This document shows, in pieces, positions 1 through 8,767 of a stretch of DNA of 64,000 nt. The stretch is from Pseudomonadota bacterium (GTDB lineage Bacteria; Desulfobacterota; Desulfovibrionia; Desulfovibrionales; Desulfovibrionaceae): contig JAEWQB010000024.1 in NCBI GenBank assembly GCA_023460395.1, positions 186,001-250,000 of the forward strand. The letters are read 5' to 3'. Position 1 is the stretch's first letter. Each line of letters begins with the position of its first letter. The notes beneath the pieces were generated by a model, which saw only the letters and a list, made by a program, of their open reading frames with translations, ran no database searches and was not told the origin of the DNA. Both the position numbers and the translations under genes were made by a program.

Positions 1-528
1 CGCGGAAAACCCGGCAAAAACGACGGAATGCACCGCCCCAATACGCGCACAGGCCAACATAGCCACCGCTAATTCCGGTATCATGGGCAGGTAGAGAACC
101 ACACGATCGCCCTTACGAACGCCCTGTTCTTTAAGCACGTTGGCGAAACGGCACACTTCGTCATGCAGCATCTGATAGGTGTAGATGCGCACGTCTTCTT
201 CCGGTTCTCCCTGCCAGACAAGCGCGGCGCGATTTCTTCCGCCGTTTGCGAGATGCCGGTCGAGACAGTTGTGGGCCACATTCAACGTACCGCCCACAAA
301 CCAGCGAACCTCTGGAACGCGCATATCCGCCTCAAGCACCGTGGAAAATGGTGAGAACCACTCCAGCAGCGTGGTAGCCCGATCTGCCCAAAAACCTTCT
401 GTGTCTTCCATGGACCGCCGATACAGGCGTTCATATTCTTCCATGGAAGTAACCCATGCCCCCGCTGACGCCGGGGGGGAGAATACCCGCGATTCTTCCA
501 TCATGCTTTGTATGCTTGCCTGATTCAT
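1..528 (-). CDS. acs: Acetyl-CoA synthetase (AMP-forming), N-terminal part, cut by window edge
   Basis: The reverse strand reads as 176 open codons from an ATG preceded by AGGAG and continues past the left edge. The N-terminus has the usual ACS layout: a helical lead (EEYERLYRRSMEDTEGFW), then the lid region ending GGTLNVAHNCLDRHL, then RIGAVHSVVFAGFSA, a hallmark of AMP-forming acetyl-CoA synthetases. The enzyme activates acetate with ATP and CoA in the cytoplasm. About three quarters of the protein, including the catalytic lysine, lies outside the window. It is divergent from a Pat-like acetyltransferase gene, and Pat acetylates the ACS catalytic lysine in Salmonella, so the pair probably forms a post-translational control unit (inference). 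The family call is secure; acetate rather than propionate as substrate is likely but not proven by this fragment. Confidence 0.93.
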   Translation of the reverse strand, partial: MNQASIQSMMEESRVFSPPASAGAWVTSMEEYERLYRRSMEDTEGFWADRATTLLEWFSPFSTVLEADMRVPEVRWFVGGTLNVAHNCLDRHLANGGRNRAALVWQGEPEEDVRIYTYQMLHDEVCRFANVLKEQGVRKGDRVVLYLPMIPELAVAMLACARIGAVHSVVFAGFSA

Positions 529-987
529 GCCCGTCTCCTGTCCGTTCGTTCTCTGTCATGTGCGTTGCAATCCCGCGCGGCAAAGTGCTCCCGCCACACG
601 GTCACGCTATCGGGGCATGCTGCTCCTTCTTCAGAATCCCGCGCCACATTTTTTCGGTGAACGGTCAAAATCGTCGGGGTAAGCGGTGAACGGCATCGCC
701 CACTTCCCCGGTGGCGGGAAACTAAAGCGCAGCGCCTCCCCCGTTCACCAAACCGGCATTTCCGGTCGGAACGCGGATTCTTGCCGCGTGCGCGTGGTGC
801 AAAACTCCCGGCAGTTCCCGTCCCGCTTCCCCCGCCAGTGGCGCTCTCCGCATAACGGCGTGCAATTGCCCACCATAATTTGGAAATTGACTTTCCCATA
901 CAGGGCATGAAACTATGCTGTAGGTGGCACTCCCCCATTGAGATCTTTCAGACGGCGGCACTATTCGGTCCGCAGAACGGAGCGCGC
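529..987. other. Divergent acs / pat-like intergenic region
   Basis: This 459-base spacer separates two divergent genes and should hold both promoters. The decamer CGGTGAACGG occurs twice, at 655-664 and 684-693, 29 bases apart. I found no convincing sigma-70 or sigma-54 promoter. An upstream in-frame start for the right-hand gene (position 880) exists but lacks a ribosome site. Confidence 0.5.
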
Positions 988-3741
988 GTGAGTTCGGCAA
1001 CGCTGGCACAAATGTTCAGACCCACTTCCATAGCGGTTATCGGCATGTCAGACGAGTCTGCCGGCGAAGCCAGCGGTTCTCTGCTTATGCGCAACCTGCT
1101 CTCCGGTGCGTTTCTTGGTCCGGTGCTGCCCGTGCATCCTCATGCGCAGGCCGTGTCCGGGCTTCCCGCCTTTTCCACCATAGACACCCTGCCCATTACG
1201 CCCGATCTGGCAATTATCTGCTCACCGCCGGACGAAGCCGCCCGGCACGTGACGGAACTGGGCAAGCGCGGCACCCGGCACGTGGTGCTCATGTCACCTG
1301 AGTATCCCCGTCCCGGAACCGAAGAAGCGGAGGAATTACGGCAGACGCTGTTACGCGCGGCGGCACCTTTTTCAGTGCGGATGCTCGGTCCCAACGGCAT
1401 GGGCTTTCTCTCCCCGCTGTCTGGAGTAAACGCCAGCCTTGCCCAGCGGGACGCCCCGTCCGGCAAAGTGGCCTTTGTAACGCAGTCGGATGCGCTGTTC
1501 ACTTCCGTGCTGGATTGGGCGGCCTCCAAAGGCATTGGGTTTTCCCACTTCATTTCTTTGGGTGATCGCTATGACATCCACTTTGGCGATGTGCTGGACT
1601 ATCTAAATGAAGACCCCGCCACTCGCGCGGTGCTGCTCTATCTGGAAACCATCAAAAATGCCCGGCGATTCATGTCCGCTGTCCGTGCGCTTTCACGCAG
1701 CAAGCCCGTACTGGTCATCAAGGCTGGGCGTTCCCCCGCAGGGGCTGCTGCCGCAGCAGCGCATTCCGGCATGCCTTCCGGGGCAGACGATGTGTACGAC
1801 GCGGCCTTTCGACGCGCAGGAATGCTGCGGGTTCCCGATATTGACAGCTTATTCGACACGGCGGAAACACTGGCTATGTCCAGACCGCTTAAAGGACAGC
1901 GGCTTACCATTCTCACCAATGGCGGCGGGCCGGGATTTCTGGCAACCGACATGCTGCTGGAAGGCGGCGGCTCACTCGCCGCGCTGTCCAACGAAGAGGA
2001 AAGCGCCCATTCCGGCCTTGCCTCTCTCCCCCCCGGCACGGCCCGTAACCCGCTGGTGTTGCCCAGCCACGCGGATGGTGCCCGGTATGCGGAAACTGCG
2101 GCCTCGCTTTTACGCAATGTGGAAACAGACGCTCTTCTCGTCATGCATGTTCCTGTGGCGGGTATGGATAGCGCACGCATAGCGGATGCACTTATTCCCG
2201 TGTGCCGAAAAGCGGGTAAACCCGTGTTTACCAATTGGCTGGGTACGGACGACGCGGATGCCGCGCGTAAACGATTTGCGGAAGCGGGCATTCCTTCTTT
2301 TTTTACACCGGACGGTGCGGTCCGTGCTTTTCTGAATCTGGCCCAGTACCGGCGCAATCAGGAAATGTTGATGGAGGCCCCCGCCTCTCTGCCGGAAGGA
2401 CCGCGCCCGGACGCGTTTGCCGCGCGGAGCATCGTGGTTGCCGCTCTGGAAGAAAAACGGCAGGTGCTAACCACCTGTGAGGCGGAACGCGTATTAGCCG
2501 CCTACGGCATTCCCGTGCTGGAAACCCGCACAGCAGCCACCCCGGAAGACGCCGCTGAAGCCGCCCAGACTATTGGATTTCCCGTGGCACTTAAAATTCT
2601 TTCCCCGGACGTATACCGCAAATCGCTGGCAGGCGGTGTGGCGCTGGACCTAAACTCAATGGACAGTGTGCTGGAAGCGGCTCTCGCCATGGAAGAGCGC
2701 ATACGCGCGGCACAGCCAACCGCCCGGATTTCTGGATTTTCTGTACAGCGCATGAGCCGCCGTGTGCACGCCCGCGAACTGGCGATAGAAACCTCCACCG
2801 ACCCGGTTTTTGGCCCGGTCATCCGCTTCGGGCTGGGCGGGTCGCTGGCGTCAATAACTCCAGATCGTCAGACCGCGCTCCCGCCGTTAAACATGAGCCT
2901 CGCGGCGGAACTGACCGCCCGTACCCGTACTCATGCGCTCCTCAGGGGCAGCCGCCTCATTCCCCCGGCGGACATGGATGCGGTGCATTCCACGCTGGTC
3001 AGAATATCTCAGTTACTCATTGATATTCCTGAAATTTTTGAAATGGAAATTGATCCTCTTCTGGCAGACCAGCACGGAGTCGTGGCTTTGGACACGCATG
3101 TCCGTATCGCGTGGACCACCTCATCTGGAGCGGACCAATTAGCCATACGACCCTACCCCAGCGAACTGGAGGAACGTGCCCACCTGAGCGACGGGCGCGA
3201 AGTGGAGCTTCGTCCCATACGCCCTGAAGACGAAGCGGATCATTGGAACTTTCTGGAAAGCATGACTCCGCAAGACAGACGATTCCGCTTTTTCGGCAAT
3301 GTGGGCACGCTTCCCCGAACGGAAATGATCCGGCTCACGCAAATAGACTATGACCGGGAAATGGCTTTTGTGGCACGTGGGAACGTGCCAGCCGCCCACC
3401 CCGCACAGGAAACCGGCAGTGATTCCGCCAGCCCCATATGGCAAGAAGGCACGCTTGGCGTTGCCCGCGCCATACTCCAGCCCGACAGTTCCTGCGCGGA
3501 ATTCGCCGTGGCAGTGCGCCCAGATTGCAAGAGACTGGGACTCGGACGCCTGCTTATGGAAAAGATCATCCGGTATATGAAAAGCCGGGGAGTCGAACGC
3601 ATTACCGGTGCAGCCCTGAGTGACAACAAAGGCATGATAGAACTTGCACGCGCGCTGGGATTTTCCGTTAGCCGCGATTTCGACGAAGGTGTGCACCTTT
3701 TTGAAATCTCCCTTGCTTCCCCGGAAAACGACGCAGAGTAG
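988..3741 (+). CDS. Pat-like protein: NDP-forming acyl-CoA ligase fused to GNAT acetyltransferase
   Basis: The 917-residue protein (GTG start chosen because GGAG lies 8 bases upstream) has a CoA-binding Rossmann domain (about 5-100), succinyl-CoA-ligase-like domains (about 150-460), an ATP-grasp domain (about 480-705) and a C-terminal GNAT domain (about 725-910) with the acetyl-CoA loop RPDCKRLGLGRLL. This is the architecture of Salmonella Pat, the protein acetyltransferase that inactivates acetyl-CoA synthetase. A histidine at 259 in AAHSGMPSG sits where ADP-forming acetyl-CoA synthetases keep their phospho-histidine. The ATP-grasp motifs are altered: KSLAGGV where active relatives have KSDxGGV, and GLGGSLASITPDR in place of the usual GGxxxE. 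The divergent acs supports a role in acetylating ACS. Residual ligase activity cannot be excluded. Confidence 0.88.
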   Translation: MSSATLAQMFRPTSIAVIGMSDESAGEASGSLLMRNLLSGAFLGPVLPVHPHAQAVSGLPAFSTIDTLPITPDLAIICSPPDEAARHVTELGKRGTRHVVLMSPEYPRPGTEEAEELRQTLLRAAAPFSVRMLGPNGMGFLSPLSGVNASLAQRDAPSGKVAFVTQSDALFTSVLDWAASKGIGFSHFISLGDRYDIHFGDVLDYLNEDPATRAVLLYLETIKNARRFMSAVRALSRSKPVLVIKAGRSPAGAAAAAAHSGMPSGADDVYDAAFRRAGMLRVPDIDSLFDTAETLAMSRPLKGQRLTILTNGGGPGFLATDMLLEGGGSLAALSNEEESAHSGLASLPPGTARNPLVLPSHADGARYAETAASLLRNVETDALLVMHVPVAGMDSARIADALIPVCRKAGKPVFTNWLGTDDADAARKRFAEAGIPSFFTPDGAVRAFLNLAQYRRNQEMLMEAPASLPEGPRPDAFAARSIVVAALEEKRQVLTTCEAERVLAAYGIPVLETRTAATPEDAAEAAQTIGFPVALKILSPDVYRKSLAGGVALDLNSMDSVLEAALAMEERIRAAQPTARISGFSVQRMSRRVHARELAIETSTDPVFGPVIRFGLGGSLASITPDRQTALPPLNMSLAAELTARTRTHALLRGSRLIPPADMDAVHSTLVRISQLLIDIPEIFEMEIDPLLADQHGVVALDTHVRIAWTTSSGADQLAIRPYPSELEERAHLSDGREVELRPIRPEDEADHWNFLESMTPQDRRFRFFGNVGTLPRTEMIRLTQIDYDREMAFVARGNVPAAHPAQETGSDSASPIWQEGTLGVARAILQPDSSCAEFAVAVRPDCKRLGLGRLLMEKIIRYMKSRGVERITGAALSDNKGMIELARALGFSVSRDFDEGVHLFEISLASPENDAE

Positions 3742-3836
3742 TTGCGGCCCACTGTTTCTACAGCCACAAGAATTATTTGGAGATTGTTGCCAACCTTACA
3801 GAATTGACCTACACTTGCCTTTGTAAGGGGGAAGAC

Positions 3837-4631
3837 ATGCCCAACTCGCCCGAATCTTGCGGATTGACCAAACGTATATTCCTTGGCGTCCTGCTCTGCT
3901 GGCTGGTCGGCCTTCCCTTGCGGGCCATGGCGCAAGAGTCTGCTCCTCTGGAAATACTTACCGAAAATCTCGCCCCCTATAATTATCTGGATCGCGGACG
4001 GTTGAAAGGCGTGTGCGCGGAAGTGGTGCTTGAGCTAATCCGTCGCACCGACACCTCCATAGATTCCGGCATACGCGTGCTGCCGTGGTCACGAGCTTAC
4101 GCCATAGCTCAGGAAAACCGCCCCGTTGCCCTGTTTTGCACCGCCCGTTCTCCGCAACGGGAATCGCTGTTTCAGTGGGTTGGTCCCATTTTCCATAGCC
4201 GGGTGGCTCTGTTCAAACGCAAGGGAAACCCGGCGTCGGTCACTTCGCTGGAAGACGCGAAACGCTACACAATAGGCGTGCTGCAAAACTATCAGGCGCA
4301 CCTTTTTCTACAGGAACAAAAATTTCCGCATATTTATGTGATCCCGGGCACCCCGGAGCAAATGATTTCCCTGCTGGACACCGGCAGAGTGGATTTGTGG
4401 GCACAAACATGGGCCACCGCCATGTTTTACGCCAAACGCACACTCAGCCCCGATTTCCAGTTAGAAGAGGTGTATCCTTCTCTCTTTGAATCCGATATCT
4501 ACGTGGCCTTTTCGCTGGCGACCCCGCAGGAAACCGTTCAACAATGGAACCGGGCGCTGAACGGCATGCGGCAAGACGGCACTTACGACACCATTGTCAA
4601 ACGCTTCCGCTATTCCCTTTCTTCCGACTGA
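3837..4631 (+). CDS. Periplasmic solute-binding protein, family 3 (amino-acid-type)
   Basis: The 264-residue product starts at an ATG behind AGGGGGAAG; an earlier in-frame start at 3777 has no ribosome site. Residues 1-33 form a signal peptide (TKRIFLGVLLCWLVGLPLRAMA) with likely cleavage after AMA. The mature part begins LEILTENLAPYNYLDRG, then GVCAEVVLELIRR, typical of SBP_bac_3 domains, and ends in QEDGTYDTI-like helix sequence (RQDGTYDTIVKRF). No permease or ATPase is adjacent, so it is an orphan binding protein that could feed a transporter elsewhere or a sensor. It is convergent with the hybrid kinase and the two coding ends overlap by 22 bases. The ligand cannot be predicted from sequence. 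Confidence 0.85.
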   Translation: MPNSPESCGLTKRIFLGVLLCWLVGLPLRAMAQESAPLEILTENLAPYNYLDRGRLKGVCAEVVLELIRRTDTSIDSGIRVLPWSRAYAIAQENRPVALFCTARSPQRESLFQWVGPIFHSRVALFKRKGNPASVTSLEDAKRYTIGVLQNYQAHLFLQEQKFPHIYVIPGTPEQMISLLDTGRVDLWAQTWATAMFYAKRTLSPDFQLEEVYPSLFESDIYVAFSLATPQETVQQWNRALNGMRQDGTYDTIVKRFRYSLSSD

Positions 4632-6859
4632 TTCCGGCGCCGCGCTTCTTCCAACTGCGCACGCAGCATGGCTAACAACGCGTCCTTGCGCACGGGTTTA
4701 GCCAGATACTCCGAACACCCCGCATCCAGACAGCGCTGCCGGTCTTCCGCCATTACGTTAGCCGTCAGAGCGATGATAGGCAGCAGGCTCTTTTTGTCCT
4801 GCGCGCGAATAGCCGCCGCCACCTGATAGCCGTCCATATCCGGCATTTCCATGTCCAGCAGCACTGCGTCATAGGCAACATGGCGCAACGCCTCTAGTCC
4901 TTCCTCACCGTTTTGCGCGATATCCAGTTGAATACCGGTCTTGCTCATATACAAGGCCATGAGCATGCGGTTGCTCTCGGAATCGTCCACATACAGAACC
5001 CGCAGCCCCTGCGCCCATTCCAGCGCAGCCGCTTCCCCACCAGCGGCTGAAGTCGCGGAAACCGGCTCTTCCCGCAGCAAGGCTTCCCCCGCAGTGCTGT
5101 CAGGCGCATCCGCTCCCCATGCGCCGGTTCGTGACGCGGTTCGCATGGCGGCCCGCACCATTGCCGGACCTAACACCCTTGCGTCCGCATTCGCGGTATA
5201 CTCTGGGTCGTCTCCATCGCCCCCCGTAGCGGAGGCGAATCTCTCTCCGCTTTCGCTGGTTGGCGGCGTGGACGAGATAACCAAAGGCAGGCGGAATGTG
5301 AATGTGCTGCCCATCTCCGGGGTGCTTTGCACAGTGAGATCGCCCCCCATCAATTCCACAAGGCGTCGGCTGATGGAAAGCCCCAGCCCGGTTCCGCTGT
5401 ACCGGCGCGTGGAGGAGGCGTCCAACTGCACAAAACTCTCAAAAATATTTTCCAGCTTTCCCGCAGAGATGCCTCTTCCCGTATCCTGCACCGAGCAGGA
5501 AAGCATGACGGCATTCCCCATGGTTTCCGTTACCCCCACCCGCACAACAACGGCCCCGCGTTCGGTAAACTTGATGGCGTTACCTATGAGATTAAGCAAC
5601 ACTTGCCGCAACCGTGCCACATCCCCCCGCACATATCGAGGTAATCCCTTTTCCATGTGCAGCGAAAGCACTAGCCCCTTTTCTTTCGCCTTAACCTGCA
5701 TAAGGGCAACGCTTTGCCCTATGGTCTGCGCCAAATCAAACACAGAGGTGTGCAGCTTCAGTTTGCCTGCCTCTATCTGCGAAATTTCTAGAATATCGTT
5801 AATAAGCACCAGCAGGTGTTCGCCCGACGCGTGCAGCAGGGCCACAAGCTTTTTCCGCTCCGCGTCGGTTTCCCCTTCCCGCAAAAGTTCCGCCACGCCG
5901 ATGATGGCGTTCATGGGAGTGCGTATTTCATGGCTCATGTTGGCAAGAAAAGCGCTTTTCGCCTGATCTCTGGCCTCTGCCGCCTGCCTGTTGCGATTGG
6001 CCTCTTCCATGTCCTTCCGGTTGGTCACGTCCACGGCCACACCTTCAAGATAATCCAGACTCCCGTCCGCGCTCCGCACCCCGCGAATGTTGGCACACAG
6101 CCATATGGTGCTGCCGTCCCGGCGCAGTGCGCGGAATTCAAAATCCGCCACCTCACCCTGCTCTTCCACCAACTGCAACAACCGCAGGCGTTCTTGCGGG
6201 TCCGCATATATCTGAACCGCGATATCACGCACCTCGCCCGCCAGTTGTTCCGGGCTATCATAGCCCAGCAAATTGGCAAACGCGGCATTTACGTGCGCGT
6301 AGCCACCTACCGCGTCACTCCGAAAAATTCCCGCCACAGTGTTGGCGAGGATGTTGCGGTATTCCTCCCTACTCGCTCGCAGCCCCTCAACCAGCCCCTT
6401 CATAGTGCCTATGGTGTCATTGAACGCCTGACATAATTTGGACATTTCGTCCTTCCCTTCCACGGGAAGCCGGTGGTCCATGTCGCCCGCCTGAAGCCGC
6501 CGCAGCCCCTGCGTGACGTGAGCCAGTTTGCGGGCAAACGCACGGGACGCCACAATCGCCAGCATAACGGAAAACGTCAGCATGCCCAGAGCAATGCCCG
6601 CGACACCATTCCACACTTCATCGAGATTGTTGCGCAAAGAGCTTCGCAACGCCTCTTCCTGCCGGGAAAGGCGCTGTGTTTCCTCTCTGACCATAGCATC
6701 CAGATCTTGAGCGGTCCGCACGGCAGGTGCGTGCAGATCCACCTCATTCACTGTCATGGCTACTGAGCCAAAACCGCCAAGCGACCTTCCGTACCGCCCT
6801 GTGTAGTACGGAATAATCGCAACGGAAAAGACCCGCCACGCCCCCTCCCAAAAATGCAC
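4610..6859 (-). CDS. Hybrid sensor kinase, C-terminal half (HAMP-PAS-HisKA-HATPase-REC), downstream of in-frame amber
   Basis: From a GTG after the amber codon this reads 749 residues. Order: tail of a periplasmic Cache domain (IPYYTGRYGRS, GGFGSVAMTV), TM helix about 85-107, HAMP, PAS with its C-terminal PAC segment (EYRNILANTVAGIFRSDA), HisKA H-box (MSHEIRTPMNAIIG), HATPase with GTGLGLSISRRLVELMGG, and a receiver domain near 625-740 with VLLDMEMPDMDGYQ. Functionally it would autophosphorylate and relay to its own receiver. The frame is continuous with the upstream 455-codon ORF, broken only by TAG at 6878-6880, and the residues on both sides belong to one Cache domain. The separated half lacks a first TM helix and most of the sensor, so it is unlikely to work alone as a sensor. 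GTG here has no good ribosome site. Confidence 0.8.
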   Translation of the reverse strand: MHFWEGAWRVFSVAIIPYYTGRYGRSLGGFGSVAMTVNEVDLHAPAVRTAQDLDAMVREETQRLSRQEEALRSSLRNNLDEVWNGVAGIALGMLTFSVMLAIVASRAFARKLAHVTQGLRRLQAGDMDHRLPVEGKDEMSKLCQAFNDTIGTMKGLVEGLRASREEYRNILANTVAGIFRSDAVGGYAHVNAAFANLLGYDSPEQLAGEVRDIAVQIYADPQERLRLLQLVEEQGEVADFEFRALRRDGSTIWLCANIRGVRSADGSLDYLEGVAVDVTNRKDMEEANRNRQAAEARDQAKSAFLANMSHEIRTPMNAIIGVAELLREGETDAERKKLVALLHASGEHLLVLINDILEISQIEAGKLKLHTSVFDLAQTIGQSVALMQVKAKEKGLVLSLHMEKGLPRYVRGDVARLRQVLLNLIGNAIKFTERGAVVVRVGVTETMGNAVMLSCSVQDTGRGISAGKLENIFESFVQLDASSTRRYSGTGLGLSISRRLVELMGGDLTVQSTPEMGSTFTFRLPLVISSTPPTSESGERFASATGGDGDDPEYTANADARVLGPAMVRAAMRTASRTGAWGADAPDSTAGEALLREEPVSATSAAGGEAAALEWAQGLRVLYVDDSESNRMLMALYMSKTGIQLDIAQNGEEGLEALRHVAYDAVLLDMEMPDMDGYQVAAAIRAQDKKSLLPIIALTANVMAEDRQRCLDAGCSEYLAKPVRKDALLAMLRAQLEEARRRNQSEERE

Positions 6860-6877
6860 TGCGGAACCGAAACCACC

Positions 6878-6880
6878 CTA
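6878..6880 (-). other. In-frame TAG inside hybrid sensor kinase frame
   Basis: Reverse-strand codons run GAA GTG ATC CGG TAG GGT GGT TTC GGT. Removing the stop gives a continuous Cache domain. Options are a nonsense mutation (one base from CAG, AAG or GAG), a base-call error, or amber decoding. Confidence 0.85.
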
Positions 6881-8245
6881 CCGGATCACTTCAAGCCAAT
6901 CCCGGCTTTGCGGGGCGAAGCTAAGGAATCTGCCATCCAGTCCCAGCAGTCCCTTGCGCCGCATTTCTTCCGACGGTTTAGCCGGAGGACCGGCACCGCC
7001 AGCCTGTTCCGCAGGTATGGGATGTGTGCGCGTCTCCACAAAGTCAGCAATGGATTTCCCGCTCTCTTGCCATTCCTGATACACCGTCTCATCAAGCCAC
7101 GGAGGAACCGGTTCTCCAGAATCCGCGTTGTACCCCACGATGTGATAGGCTCGTGGGTGGGAAATATTACGCCCCCTGTTGTCCCACATGGAGCCGAAAC
7201 CGCCAGCGGCAACATCGGGCATGGCTTGTTGACCGCCTCTGACGGGGTCCACGTGCTCCACAAATTCCATGAGGTGACGATGATCAAGCGCCAAAGTCAC
7301 CCATCCCGCGAGCGATCCGTTCCGCATAACGGGCATAGCCCAGCGCACCAGTCCCTCGAAATGTCTGCCCACAGGATTTTCTCTGCCCGCATAGGCCGCG
7401 TCTTCCGGTGTGAACGGCATGCCCCGCATTCGAGCCACCGCGCGGGAATATGTTCCCTGTACTGTGGCGGGGATATATTCCCCCACTACCGGGGAAACAT
7501 AGATTTCACCGGGAGCCAGCGCCTTGAGCGCTTCAAAATAGCGTTCTGCCTTGCAGTACGTGTTGGCGGGTTTGGTAATATCGCGCAGGGCGGACGCCAT
7601 TTGCGGCGAGGTTGTCACCTTCACCCGTTCTCGCCCGGAGGTGTCCACAAACGTCATTTCCAAAAAAAGAGGAACCCGCTGAAAGGGCAACCCTTCAACG
7701 GGAAACGCGCGGGGTTCCCGCGCACGTTCTGCGGGAATGGGATCAATAATGTCGGTGGCGTAGGGAGATCGGAGCGAAAGAGGGGCGTCATGCGGCGCGT
7801 TCATCTCCCACTGGGTGCCTTCGGCGTTCATGCTCCACGGCGGAGGCAAGCTCACCGGACGTGAATGCGCGTTAAGAAACGCGCGATAACGCTTCGCATC
7901 TGGCTCAAGCAACGCTGCCAGCCGGATGTCGGCGTCCCGTTCATACAAGAATGCCGCCACGCGCTCCGCCATATCCATTGTAGCCCGCTCCAGCGCGTGC
8001 CGGGCCTGTCCGTTTTGCGTGGCGGACGCGGCGTCTGTGGCAAGCCGGCTGACCCTTTCCATGCCTTGGCGGCTTTCAAAGGCAAGGTGTTCCGCACTGC
8101 GCCGCAGAGTCCAGCCCAGAGACTCCATGCGCTCGCAGGCGTACCACGCCAGCAACACTGCGGGCAGCGCCATAAGAAAAACCAAAAGGGAAATCAGTTT
8201 TCCCTGAATCCCCATGGAAAAGCGTTTCCGGGTGCCCTGTGTCAT
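6878..8245 (-). CDS. Hybrid sensor kinase, N-terminal half (TM + double-Cache sensor), ends at in-frame amber
   Basis: This 455-codon ORF encodes an N-terminal TM helix (KLISLLVFLMALPAVLLAW) followed by a long periplasmic region with helical lead and a Cache-type core: EIYVSPVVGEYIPA, PVGRHFEGLVRWAMPV, GWVTLALDHRHLMEFV, WDNRGRNISHPRAYHIVGYN. It stops at TAG in the middle of the second Cache strand set (RDWLEVIR), and the next codons continue the same domain in the same frame. I use the ATG behind GTGGGAAAACA; an in-frame ATG at 8311 is an alternative without a ribosome site. Together the two halves would make a protein of about 1,210 residues. Alone this half would be a membrane-anchored periplasmic sensor without output. 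Confidence 0.78.
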   Translation of the reverse strand: MTQGTRKRFSMGIQGKLISLLVFLMALPAVLLAWYACERMESLGWTLRRSAEHLAFESRQGMERVSRLATDAASATQNGQARHALERATMDMAERVAAFLYERDADIRLAALLEPDAKRYRAFLNAHSRPVSLPPPWSMNAEGTQWEMNAPHDAPLSLRSPYATDIIDPIPAERAREPRAFPVEGLPFQRVPLFLEMTFVDTSGRERVKVTTSPQMASALRDITKPANTYCKAERYFEALKALAPGEIYVSPVVGEYIPATVQGTYSRAVARMRGMPFTPEDAAYAGRENPVGRHFEGLVRWAMPVMRNGSLAGWVTLALDHRHLMEFVEHVDPVRGGQQAMPDVAAGGFGSMWDNRGRNISHPRAYHIVGYNADSGEPVPPWLDETVYQEWQESGKSIADFVETRTHPIPAEQAGGAGPPAKPSEEMRRKGLLGLDGRFLSFAPQSRDWLEVIR

Positions 8246-8767
8246 TGTTTTCCCACGTCCCCATATGGCTGCTTTCGACCGAGTCTCTTCTGACCGTGAC
8301 GCATGGTACATGATCGCCGAAACTGTGTCATCTTTCTGAGTCTTCCCGCTCCTCCTTTCTCATGTTCCCCTTCAATCGGTGGCGAAGAGCCGCTTGTCCT
8401 TTCATTGCGAGGAGTGGTTGCCCCTTTTATCACAATTTCAAACAATGGTGCGCTACGGGGTGTCACTCGTGTCTGCAAAAGAAAAACGTAGTGCTGATAT
8501 AAAAATATTTTTGCTCATTAACACATATAATCATCATAAATTATTATATAATATATTTTAATTGTGAAAAAAAGAACAATATATTCTGATAATTCGGCCC
8601 TTTCTTGCTTACTAATTGTGAAAAAAGTGATAGTTTTCCCATAATCGTTTCCGCTTGCGCGACGTCTCTCGTCGCTGCTAATGCAAGTTTACTGAAAAAA
8701 GCCGGCCTATTCCCACCCCATACCGCAACGGACTGGAACGGAAACGGGCTGAAAAAGGAGAACGCAG
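8246..8767. other. AT-rich intergenic region upstream of DUF169 gene
   Basis: A 522-base spacer between the divergent kinase and DUF169 genes. Positions 8490-8640 are strikingly AT-rich against G+C-rich surroundings, with runs of TATAAT-like sequence at several places, so no single promoter can be picked. It also holds a 13-base direct repeat (separate entry). No RNA gene seen. Confidence 0.5.
8560..8626. repeat. Direct repeat AATTGTGAAAAAA, candidate regulator site
   Basis: The 13-mer occurs at 8560-8572 and again at 8614-8626, 54 bases apart (about five helical turns), upstream of the DUF169 gene. TTGTGA half-sites are used by CRP/FNR-family and Rex-type regulators, but neither copy completes a clear inverted repeat. 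Same-face spacing suggests cooperative binding (inference). Confidence 0.4.

Noticed and set aside
937..955. Sigma-54 promoter (TGGCAC) ahead of the Pat-like gene
   Set aside because: The downstream TTGC element is absent (TTGAG instead), so spacing and sequence do not fit.
880..987. Upstream start for the Pat-like protein
   Set aside because: No ribosome site before 880, and the extra 36 residues do not resemble the family; GTG 988 has GGAG at good spacing.
8560..8577. Complete Rex or CRP/FNR operator
   Set aside because: The TTGTGA half is present, but the second half does not form a convincing inverted repeat in either copy.
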